DNA from: Methanothrix sp.
GTDB lineage: Archaea > Halobacteriota > Methanosarcinia > Methanotrichales > Methanotrichaceae
Reading direction: 5' to 3'
Assembly (NCBI RefSeq): GCF_016706325.1
Contig: NZ_JADJJX010000002.1
Location: 430,936-494,935 of the forward strand
DNA length: 64,000 nucleotides
Both the position numbers and the translations under genes were made by a program. Under the pieces are notes generated by a model. It was not told the origin of the DNA. It searched no databases and saw nothing but the letters and a program-made list of their open reading frames with translations. Shown here piece after piece: positions 56,470-64,000 of this stretch (position 1 is its first letter; every line of letters begins with the position of its first letter).

Positions 56470-57113
56470 AGAGCATAAAGGGCTTGCAAAGCCATAAAGC
56501 TGCTCGAGGATAGAATAATTCTGAAGGGGATGAAGAGGTCTGCTCCCGGCCGGTGTGATTGGCCCAGCCGCTAAATCCAGCAGGACGCTGATGAGGCATG
56601 CGAGAAATATTTATAATAGTATATCGATAAAAAGTTTTGCCCTCCTCCATTCTATGCGCGACGGAAGAGAGCATATGCCAAATCAGGTGCCTCTGACGAC
56701 ATGATACGTACTTATGATTCCTAACCTTTTTAAAGGGGGCTGCTCATGCCCTCCGCCTAGCCATATGAAACCATCATTTCTGGCCAGGCACCCATAAGGC
56801 ATGAAAATGAACACGAACCAAGACACAGAGACATCTTTAGGAGATCAATCACATTCAGGAGAGATCGCATCGATATGCGTGAGGGCTATACTCATATCAA
56901 ATTGCCATTATCTGCATCCTCATGGGCGGCCAGGTCAGCAGCTGAATTAATGAATGATATGGGGCGCTGACACAATAATACAGGCCTTGGAAAATGGTAA
57001 TCCAAAGCGTTTTTATATGCCTTTGTACTCTGCTGTATTTCAACTGACTATGCTGCTAAAGGACTGCAGGACTCATTGGGCGAATAACAATCCAGGATTG
57101 ATCCATTTTATTA
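56470..57113. other. Intergenic region, no gene recognised
   Basis: About 640 bp between the transposase remnant and the glycosyltransferase gene. Mixed composition; ORFs here (e.g. 56396-56674 minus) show no family features. It must carry the promoter for the polysaccharide locus; a TATA-like 'ttttatatgcc' occurs near 57012. Confidence 0.5.
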
Positions 57114-58067
57114 ATGCATAGCAGGGGTGGGGTGGAGAGTTTGGTGGGGGAGATCACAGCTATATTGCCGGCCTATAATGAGGAGATATCAATAGGTAGC
57201 ATTGTCCTGCGCACGCTCAAATACGCAGACCGGGTTATTGTGATAGATGACGGCAGCCTGGACCGCACTGCAGAGGTTGCCGCCCTGGCAGGGGCTCAGG
57301 TGCTGCGCCATAAGGTCAACCTCGGAAAGGGAGCAGCTCTCAAGACGGGCTTCTCCTCCCTCAATGGCGATGCAGTCATTGTCACCATCGACACCGATGG
57401 GCAGCATGATCCAGCCGACATCCCCCGCCTTGTGAATCCCATCCTGCAGGGAGAGGCGGATATGGTTAACGGCAGCCGCTATCTCAATGGAAATAAGAGG
57501 GATACACCAGCATACCGTCGAATAGGCCAAAGAGTGCTAGATGTGGCCACAAATATTGGCAGCGGCCTCTCGATAACCGATACTCAGAGCGGATTTCGAG
57601 CTTTTGCCGGCCGGACCAAGGGCATATTCCGCTTCAATCAGAAGGGGCTGGCCATAGAGAGCGAGATGCTGGCCGATGCTGCTGCCGCAGGCCTGCGCAT
57701 CCTGGAGGTGGAGATCGGAGTGCGCTACGATGTGAATGGCTCTTCAGAGAATCCAGTAGCCCATGGGGTTAGGGTCCTGGTCAATGTTCTCAAGGACATG
57801 CAGTTGAGAAAGCCGCTCATCTGCTTCACCGTTCCCGGCTCTCTTATGGCAGGAGCGGGCATACTGATGGCTCTGGAGTTCCTCAGATCCTTCGTCCACG
57901 GCGGGGGCATGCAGTATGGCCCGACCATGATCATGATCCTGCTCACCCTGTTCGGATCCTTTATGGCCTTGACAGGGATCATTCTTCATATCTTATCAAG
58001 GGTTATGCATGAGTTCAAGAGGGAGCTGATAGCACAGGGAGGATTGAGGAGGGAGGGAAAAGCTTGA
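57114..58067 (+). CDS. GT2 glycosyltransferase (dolichyl-phosphate sugar synthase-like) with C-terminal membrane spans
   Basis: Probably transfers a sugar from a nucleotide donor to a dolichyl/polyprenyl phosphate. 'ITAILPAYNEEISIGSIV' starts the GT-A domain; 'VIVIDDGSLDRTAEVA' and 'VTIDTDGQHDPADIPRLV' (DxD-type metal site) follow; 'GFRAFAGRTKGIFRF' and 'EVEIGVRYDVNGSSENP' complete the domain. Two C-terminal hydrophobic segments anchor it in the membrane. 317 aa; ATG 57114 is the first start, but a GTG a few codons later would also fit. First gene of the polysaccharide locus. Confidence 0.85.
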   Translation: MHSRGGVESLVGEITAILPAYNEEISIGSIVLRTLKYADRVIVIDDGSLDRTAEVAALAGAQVLRHKVNLGKGAALKTGFSSLNGDAVIVTIDTDGQHDPADIPRLVNPILQGEADMVNGSRYLNGNKRDTPAYRRIGQRVLDVATNIGSGLSITDTQSGFRAFAGRTKGIFRFNQKGLAIESEMLADAAAAGLRILEVEIGVRYDVNGSSENPVAHGVRVLVNVLKDMQLRKPLICFTVPGSLMAGAGILMALEFLRSFVHGGGMQYGPTMIMILLTLFGSFMALTGIILHILSRVMHEFKRELIAQGGLRREGKA

Positions 58068-58110
58068 AACCGACTCTGATAAGAGCGCTGCGAGGAGGTA
58101 TGCAGGGCAT

Positions 58111-59183
58111 ATGAATGGATTGGCCAGTATAATAATAGTTCTTTACAATAGCAGCCATTATATAGAAGCATGCATTGATTCCATCATGGCACAGAATTAC
58201 CCTCATGAGATCATCGCCATCGATAATAATTCCACTGATGACAGTTGTCGTATCTTAAGAGAGAAATACCCCAATGTCAGATTGATTGAAAGCAGGGAGA
58301 ATGCGGCTACGGGGCAGGAAACAATGAAGGGGTTAAACATGCAAAAGGCGAATACATCGTGGTGCTCAATCCAGATACTGTAGTTGAGGGGCGATGGCTG
58401 CAGGAGCTCGTCAAGCCCTTAAAAAGTGGAGATAAAGTCATCACCACACCAAAAATCCTGACCTATAATGGCGAGGTTATCAATACCTGTGGAGCGATAA
58501 ATCACTTTTCCGGCCTCTCTTTTACCAGAGGATTGGGCTATCCATCGGGCACGCAATCCTGCAGAGAGCACATCAGCGGCTTCTCTGGATGCTCATTTGC
58601 CATCAGGCGGGAGCACTATATAAGCCTGGGTGGTTTTGATAAAAGCTTTTTTATGTATAATGAGGATGCCGATTTTTCCTGGAGGGCCAATCTCAATGGA
58701 TTCAAAATCCTGTACATACCCTCATCTGTGGTCAGGCATGATTATATATTAAAAATGACACCCAAAAAATTCTATCATCTGGAAAAAGGAAGATATACAA
58801 TATTGAGAAAATATCTATCCACCAATTGCCTGCTGATGCTTGTTCCTTCACTATTGATTACGGAGTTGCTGACCTTTGGTTTTGCCTCAAGGCAGGGTAT
58901 AGAGTATTTATACAATAAGATTCTGGCAATGCTGCATGGCCTGACCGGCGAGATAACACCAGTTAAGGGAAATTCTCATCTGCTGATCGGCTCATTATAT
59001 GATAAGATTCCAGACGACCAATTGACCAGATACAGGCTGGATGTCCTTTTCATAGGCCTTTGCAATATAATATATATTTGGAATTATGCATTATTGAAGG
59101 CAATGAGAATGTCATATCAGAAGAGGATAGAGAGCAGAGTGCTACAGATATCAGATCGACTGCTCCATAGTCCAGTTGATTGA
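58111..59183 (+). CDS. GT2 glycosyltransferase (rhamnosyltransferase-like), frameshifted
   Basis: The N-terminal frame (58111-58383) gives 'ASIIIVLYNSSHYIEACID' and 'IAIDNNSTDDSCRILRE'; the C-terminal frame (to 59183) gives 'VVLNPDTVVEGRWLQEL' (DxD-type), 'GCSFAIRREHYISLGGFD' and 'FMYNEDADFSWRANLNG'. One G missing near 58306-58308 would rejoin them through 'ENAGYGAGNNEGVKHAKG'. Family members add rhamnose or other sugars to surface glycans. The C-terminal part has one or two hydrophobic stretches. The stop overlaps the next start. Confidence 0.8.
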
Positions 59184-60673
59184 TGTGAAGAGGATATACT
59201 TTATTGCTGCTATTGCATCATACATTTATATTCTATTGCATTTTAACAGTTCGATAGATGCTTTTGCACCCCTTCAAATAAGTGCAGTGGACGAGACGAT
59301 AGAAAGAGGATTTCTGCTGGATGCTTATAGAAATACCGTTCCCACCTTTCACATATTGGGCTCTCAACTGGCACTGATGCTGGGGAAGGATTGCAGCTTT
59401 CTATTATTTTCACCAATTCAGCTCATCCCCTATGCTGCACTCTTCTTTTTATTGATGTTGAAGCTCTCCGATAGTTATTTTCTGGCAGGCCTGGTATCGC
59501 TCACCGAGTTGACGACAGGTTATGCCGGGACCCAGAGGATCTTCTTCTGGCCGCATGGCATAGGAAGTATATTATATTTTGCTTTATTGATATTATTTCT
59601 TCTGATGTTCTCTGAGAAGAACAGATCAGTCTGGCAGTCATCTAATGGCGGTGATAATTGGAATATCCCTGGTATTTACATCATATGATGTCATCTTCAC
59701 CTTTTTGTTATTTTTATCATCATTTGTAATATATCTGATAATAATCAATAAACCGAGGCATCCGTTCAGAGCCAATCTCGATTGTAGGTCGCAGCAATCT
59801 ATCAAATTGTTGATTTTATTGATCATTGTTGAGCTGGGACTCACTGAATTTGTTTATAATAATTTTATTCATGCATTAAAATCATCCGACTCTTTCACAA
59901 CATCTGTGCTGGATAAATTCCTGTTATCCTACTTTGCTGCCAGTATTCAGGATAACATTCTAAAAGATATATATCTTCATTATCCGCAGGGCATAACCCT
60001 ATACGGTTATATTAAATATGGCATTCTCCTGGCATTCCTCATCCTCTTTCTAATTTATTTTATCTCATTGCCCGAGATGAGACATAGAATAAAACCCATA
60101 TTTATATTATCAATACTCTCATCCATGGTGATCTGGGCATTCATTCGCTTGATGATCGGGCATGTGGAGATTGGTTTCTTTTACTATCCTGCCATCTTCA
60201 GCATAGCCTGGATATTCAGGAATGGAGGATCTTTCAGGAGATGGGCGGCTGTTGGCGTAATCGTTCTATTGGCCCTGAATCCTGTCTATCACTTCATGAT
60301 ATATAATGGGGAGCTCTCCAATAAGGACGTAGATAAATTTAATTACCTAAATCTCCCGCTATCATGGATCAAAGAGGAGAGCAGCGGAGAACTGATAAGG
60401 GGAGATGAACTTACAAAGAACTTTTATCTAATGTCATTCAGAACGCAAGACTTTCAGACCCTCGATGAGAATGATGTGGCCTTCCTTTTGAATAGAAGCG
60501 AATATAATGTAAATAATTATTTTATAATAAATGAAAATTTAAATGTCATAGATATAGTAAATTGGGTACAGATTGAACCCTGGAGGCACTTCGGTGGAGC
60601 ATTGGATTGTAATAAAAGGATATCCAAAATTTTAGATTCGGAAAAAATCCTTATTTATATGAGGACGCGATGA
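59176..60673 (+). CDS. Polytopic membrane protein of the polysaccharide locus, frameshifted
   Basis: Two frames (59176-59688 and 59645-60673) together encode about 497 aa with around ten hydrophobic segments ('YFIAAIASYIYILLHF', 'LIPYAALFFLLMLKL', 'VIFTFLLFLSSFVIYLII'). One base change near 59640 would join them. Layout is like membrane glycosyltransferases or polymerases of archaeal surface glycan loci, but no signature is recognised. The start is TTG 59176, overlapping the preceding stop (59181-59183). GC content is low. Confidence 0.6.
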
Positions 60674-60828
60674 AAAAACACATGGCTCTACCAAATATAT
60701 TAACAACTGTAAAATCATGATATGAGCTGCACACTGCCAGCCTCCGAGAGGAATTCACACAGACTATAAATATTGGCTTGAAAATGGGGACTGGAACTGG
60801 CGGCTTGAATAGTAAATTACCAGAGGCC

Positions 60829-60966
60829 ATAGAGTGGAATGCCAAAGGCCGAAGAGTGGAATGCCAAAGGCCAAGAGTGGAATGCCAAAGGCCAAGAGTG
60901 GAATGCCAAAGGCCAAGAGTGGAATGCCAAAGGCCAAGAGTGGAATGCCAAAGGCTGAAGAGTGAA
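60829..60966 (+). repeat. 21-bp tandem repeat, about six to seven units
   Basis: Unit 'aagagtggaatgccaaaggcc', with exact copies at 60873-60893, 60894-60914 and 60915-60935, a nearly exact copy at 60936-60956 and variants to the left. Flanked by a longer direct repeat 'gaattaccagaggctatag' (right) and 'aaattaccagaggccatag' (left). The array ends just before the ATG of the LegB-type gene. The period is seven codons and one frame stays open, but there is no sign that it is translated. Confidence 0.9.
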
Positions 60967-60983
60967 TTACCAGAGGCTATAGA

Positions 60984-61973
60984 ATGAATGATCACTGGAG
61001 CAAGAAAAAGGTATTGGTAACAGGGGCAGGGGGCTTTATAGGAAGCCATCTGATCGAACGTCTTGTGGATTTGGGTGCTGATGTCACTGGTTTTGTGAGA
61101 TATAACTCAAGGAATGATTGGGGATTGCTGGAGATAATCCCTCAGCATAGACTCGATTCACTGCAGGTCGTCTCTGGAGATCTTATGGATTTTGATGCTG
61201 TATCCAGTGCAGTCAAAGATGTAGATATCATATTCCACCTGGGTTCATTGATCTCAATCCCCTACTCATATAATAGGCCCAGGGATACAATCGAGAATAA
61301 TATTTTAAGCACTTTAAATATTTTAACTGCGGCAAGGGATCAGGGGGTGGAGAAAGTGGTCCATACATCTTCCAGCGAGGTATATGGCACAGCATTATAT
61401 GTGCCTATCGATGAGAAGCATCCCCTTCAGGGCCAGTCCCCCTACTCTGCCAGCAAGATCGGAGCAGATAAAATAGCAGAGAGCTTCTACTGCTCCTTTG
61501 ACCTGCCTGTGGCAACGATCAGGCCCTTCAACACCTATGGACCTAGGCAGTCTGCAAGGGCGATAATACCGACGATAATCACCCAAGCCATAAAGAAAGA
61601 GAAGATACTGTTGGGATCCCTGTCTCCGACGCGGGACTATACCTATGTCAAGGATACTGTAGATGGATTCATCAAGGTAGCGGAGTCGGGCAGCTCAATT
61701 GGAGAGGTCATCAATATCGGATCTAATTTTGAGGTATCCATGGGAGAGCTGGCAGAGAAGATCGCAATCCTCTTGAATAAGAGAATAAGCATAGTCCGGG
61801 ATCCCTCCCGGGTCAGGCCTCTGAAAAGCGAGGTACAAAGATTATGGTGCGATAATGGAAAGGCTAAGAGATTGCTTGATTGGGAGCCGAAGGTCTCCCT
61901 GGAGGAGGGGCTGCAGGAGACGATAGACTGGATGAGAGAGAATAAGGGGCTGGTCAAATTAGTGAGATGTTAG
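60984..61973 (+). CDS. NAD-dependent 4,6-dehydratase LegB-like
   Basis: SDR-family nucleotide-sugar enzyme. 'KVLVTGAGGFIGSHLIERL' binds NAD; 'VEKVVHTSSSEVYGTALY' has the catalytic Thr/Ser and 'PYSASKIGADKIAES' the YxxxK. The substrate-binding 'IRPFNTYGPRQSARAIIPT' is close to LegB-type UDP-sugar 4,6-dehydratases that start legionaminic-acid-like pathways. 329 aa. ATG 60984 follows the 21-bp array. The stop overlaps the next start region. Exact sugar substrate is an inference. Confidence 0.82.
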   Translation: MNDHWSKKKVLVTGAGGFIGSHLIERLVDLGADVTGFVRYNSRNDWGLLEIIPQHRLDSLQVVSGDLMDFDAVSSAVKDVDIIFHLGSLISIPYSYNRPRDTIENNILSTLNILTAARDQGVEKVVHTSSSEVYGTALYVPIDEKHPLQGQSPYSASKIGADKIAESFYCSFDLPVATIRPFNTYGPRQSARAIIPTIITQAIKKEKILLGSLSPTRDYTYVKDTVDGFIKVAESGSSIGEVINIGSNFEVSMGELAEKIAILLNKRISIVRDPSRVRPLKSEVQRLWCDNGKAKRLLDWEPKVSLEEGLQETIDWMRENKGLVKLVRC

Positions 61974-61981
61974 GAGAGGAG

Positions 61982-62653
61982 ATGAAAGCTGTGATCCTTG
62001 CCGGGGGGCTGGGCACCAGGCTGAAGCCCTATACCACTGTCTTTCCCAAACCCCTCATGCCCATTGGAGAGTCACCAATCTTAGAGATAATTATCAGGCA
62101 GCTGAAGGCCAGGGGCTTTGATGAGATCACCCTGGCAGTCGGCCACCTGGCGGAATTGATAATGGCCTTCTTCAATGATGGCAGCAAATACGGACTGAAG
62201 ATAGACTACTCAAGGGAGGAGAAGAAGCTTGGGACGGCAGGAGGGCTGGGATTATTAAAAAATAGGCTGAAGGATGATTTTCTGGTGATGAACGGGGATG
62301 TCCTGACCAGCCTGGATTTTTCTGAGTTCCTGGCATTTCACAAGAGGACCGGCTCCAAGGCAACCATAGCCCTCAATCAAAGGCATGTTGATATCGATTT
62401 TGGAGTGATTGAGCTGGACTCTGACCGGAGGCTGAGAGGCTATACAGAGAAGCCCAGGATCGATTATCTGGTGAGCATGGGAGTTTATGCATTCCATGAG
62501 AGCATACTGGAATATATACCTGCTAACCCATATCTGGATATCCCTGACCTGATGAAGAGGCTGCTTGCTGATGGAGAGACGGTGAACGGCTATATCCATG
62601 AAGGATACTGGCTGGACATAGGACGGCCGGATGATTATAGAAAAGGCCAATGA
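61982..62653 (+). CDS. Sugar-1-phosphate nucleotidyltransferase
   Basis: Activates a sugar phosphate to its nucleotide sugar for the surface glycan. 'MKAVILAGGLGTRLKPYT' is the NTP-binding signature; 'FPKPLMPIGESPILEIIIR', 'FLVMNGDVLTSLDFSEFL' (metal-binding NGD) and 'GYIHEGYWLDIGRPDDY' follow. ATG 61982 preceded by 'ggagaggag' is preferred to ATG 61967. The frame ends quickly after 'DIGRPDDY' (TGA 62651-62653); one base less in the A run near 62640 would continue it into the next frame, so the end may be wrong. Confidence 0.82.
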   Translation: MKAVILAGGLGTRLKPYTTVFPKPLMPIGESPILEIIIRQLKARGFDEITLAVGHLAELIMAFFNDGSKYGLKIDYSREEKKLGTAGGLGLLKNRLKDDFLVMNGDVLTSLDFSEFLAFHKRTGSKATIALNQRHVDIDFGVIELDSDRRLRGYTEKPRIDYLVSMGVYAFHESILEYIPANPYLDIPDLMKRLLADGETVNGYIHEGYWLDIGRPDDYRKGQ

Positions 62654-62696
62654 AGATACAGAGAATATATACAGAGAGAGCTTAGGGTCAGCATCG

Positions 62697-63540
62697 ATGG
62701 GACTTAGCGAGAAGACGATATTGATCACAGGAGAGGAGGGCTTTGCCGGCAGGCATCTGCTCCATGCTCTTAAGAGCTGAATTTCATCGATGGTGTCGCT
62801 GAAGGATCAAAATGGAAAGAGGGTGGACATAAGAGACAAGGATCTGATCAGGGGGAAGGAGAAGAGAGCGGGAGGATATTGATATCGTATATCATCTGGG
62901 CGCGAGGACGGCTGTGAACTCATCCCTTGAGAGCCCCCATGCCACCTATGAGACAAATGTCCTCGGCACTTTTAAACATGCTGGAGTTTGCTGCCTCTGT
63001 GATATAGACAAAATCGTATATGCGAGCTCATATGTCTATGGAACTCCCCAGTACCTGCCCATTGATGAGAAAACGCAAGCGAATAATCCATACTCTAAGC
63101 AAGCTGCTCGGGGAAGAGCTATGCAGATCCTATCACGAGGATTTTGGAATCAAGTGTGCTATCTTCAGGCCATTCAATATCTACGGGCCAGGGCAGAGAG
63201 CCGATTTTCTATACCAAAGATCATCTCCTCCTTTCCTCGGGAGAGGTCGTGGTGAGGATCCCGAGCCGAAAAGGGTTTCGTTCACATAACAGATATGGTG
63301 GATGCATATATCAAAGGAGGCGAATACCAGGGCGACTTGAGATATTTAATATTGGATATGGAAGAGCTATAGCGTGAAGGAGATAATAGAGAAGATCATC
63401 TCAATATATGGATCGAATATCAAAGTGGCCTATGAGGAGAGAGGCGGAAGAACGAGATAATGGATTGCTATGCAGACACAGCAAAGGCAAGAGCCACACT
63501 CCTGGAGGCCCTTATCTTATAGATGAAGGCTTGCAGATGA
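62697..63540 (+). pseudogene. NAD-dependent epimerase/dehydratase, broken by several indels
   Basis: Pieces in all three frames match one SDR epimerase: 'TILITGEEGFAGRHLLHAL', 'DIVYHLGARTAVNSSLESP', 'ASSYVYGTPQYLPIDEKT', 'CAIFRPFNIYGPGQRADFL' and near the end 'KEIIEKIISIYGSNIKVAYE'. At least four indels are needed. The order is intact, so either the gene has recently decayed or sequence quality is low here. Confidence 0.65.
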
Positions 63541-63552
63541 TGGTGGGAATCC

Positions 63553-64000
63553 ATGAAGATAGCCATCGTCTGCTCTCATGGGGGACACTCACTCCAGATG
63601 TTATATCTAATGGATGCATTTAAAGGAAACGATATCATTGTAATCACCTATGACTCCAAGAGAACAAGGGAGCTGGAGCAAAAAAATATCTGATGGAGAA
63701 TATTGGATATAATCCATGAAGATGCTCTCGGCAGCTCTTTTTCTCAGGGCCTTCCAGGGAACACAGGCCCGACCTCATAGTCAGCAATGGATCCGAAATT
63801 GCCATTCCGCGCTTTACATTGGAAAGCTCTTGCGCCGCCAAGAGCATCTTCATGAGAGCTGGGGCGAGGGTGAGCAATCCCTCGCTTTACAGGCAAGGAT
63901 TGTATCCTGTGGCTGATCACTTCCTGTCCAATGGCCCCAATTGCTCTCTAAGTATGGAAAAAGCGGTTTATGAAGGGGCAAGCATGACCTTCGTCACTGT
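63553..64000 (+). pseudogene. Alg14/PssD-like glycosyltransferase subunit, broken and cut by window edge
   Basis: 'MKIAIVCSHGGHSLQMLYL' with 'DIIVITYDSKRTRELEQK' is the start of Alg14/PssD-type proteins, the membrane partner of an Alg13/PssE-type transferase. Later pieces in other frames ('KMLSAALFLRAFQ', then a VSNGSE-like stretch) continue the fold. Several indels separate them, and the sequence ends at 64000. Confidence 0.55.

Noticed and set aside
60778..60987. 69-codon ORF through the 21-bp repeat
   Set aside because: Open only because the period is a multiple of three; no ribosome binding site, and it overlaps the LegB-type start.

Overview
The window reads as an acetate-using methanogen of the Methanothrix (Methanosaeta) type. 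This rests on a canonical archaeal 16S-tRNA-Ala-23S-5S operon, Rpo3 with a ferredoxin-like insert, archaeosine genes (tgtA, arcS), a two-ring CDC48 ATPase, TATA-type promoters, and a gene matching methanogenesis marker protein 10, the radical SAM enzyme that methylates an arginine of methyl-CoM reductase. The genus is an inference from this gene set and the general look of the 16S sequence; no database was searched.

Layout. 0-6.7 kb: end of a peptide/nickel-type ABC importer (permease plus a fused double ATPase), a 38-bp tandem repeat, a two-gene ABC-2 exporter, a PanE-type reductase and an EamA-type transporter. 6.7-12.2 kb (minus strand): Cys-rich YkgJ-like protein, a 35-residue membrane peptide, a Tyr-rich secreted protein, twin cyclophilins (one cytosolic, one lipoprotein), a PRC-barrel protein and frameshifted CDC48. 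12.3-17.6 kb: adenine deaminase, twin amphi-Trp-like proteins, a frameshifted B12-binding/radical SAM protein and Mmp10. 17.6-18.5 kb has no gene but holds a candidate structured RNA. 18.5-25.5 kb: membrane and regulatory genes, then a GH57 amylase/debranching-enzyme pair for intracellular glycogen, then a HEPN-like gene. 25.6-28.1 kb: tRNA-Leu and the rps13-rps4-rps11-rpo3 operon. 28.2-37.4 kb: UPF0158, a methyltransferase, a CoA-disulfide-reductase-like flavoprotein, an unreliable poly-G stretch, arcS, tgtA, a secreted protein and aconitase. 37.5-42.9 kb: rRNA operon with its processing stems.

The accessory core is 43.2-56.5 kb: a hicA toxin remnant broken by two TAG codons, a broken IS1-type element that truncates an Eco57I-type methylase, the coupled SNF2-like helicase (together resembling DISARM drmMI and drmD), IS4 and IS21 remnants, a two- or three-part STAND (NB-ARC-TPR) operon with almost identical TPR repeats, then decayed integrase, YhcG-like and IS3 fragments. 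This looks like a defence island next to the rRNA operon.

57-64 kb is a surface-polysaccharide locus: two GT2 glycosyltransferases, a membrane protein, a LegB-type 4,6-dehydratase, a sugar-1-phosphate nucleotidyltransferase, a broken epimerase and a broken Alg14/PssD-like subunit. Single-base frameshifts recur through the window and become dense toward the right edge. Since even the housekeeping gene cdc48 is affected, many of them are probably sequencing or assembly errors rather than true pseudogenes.
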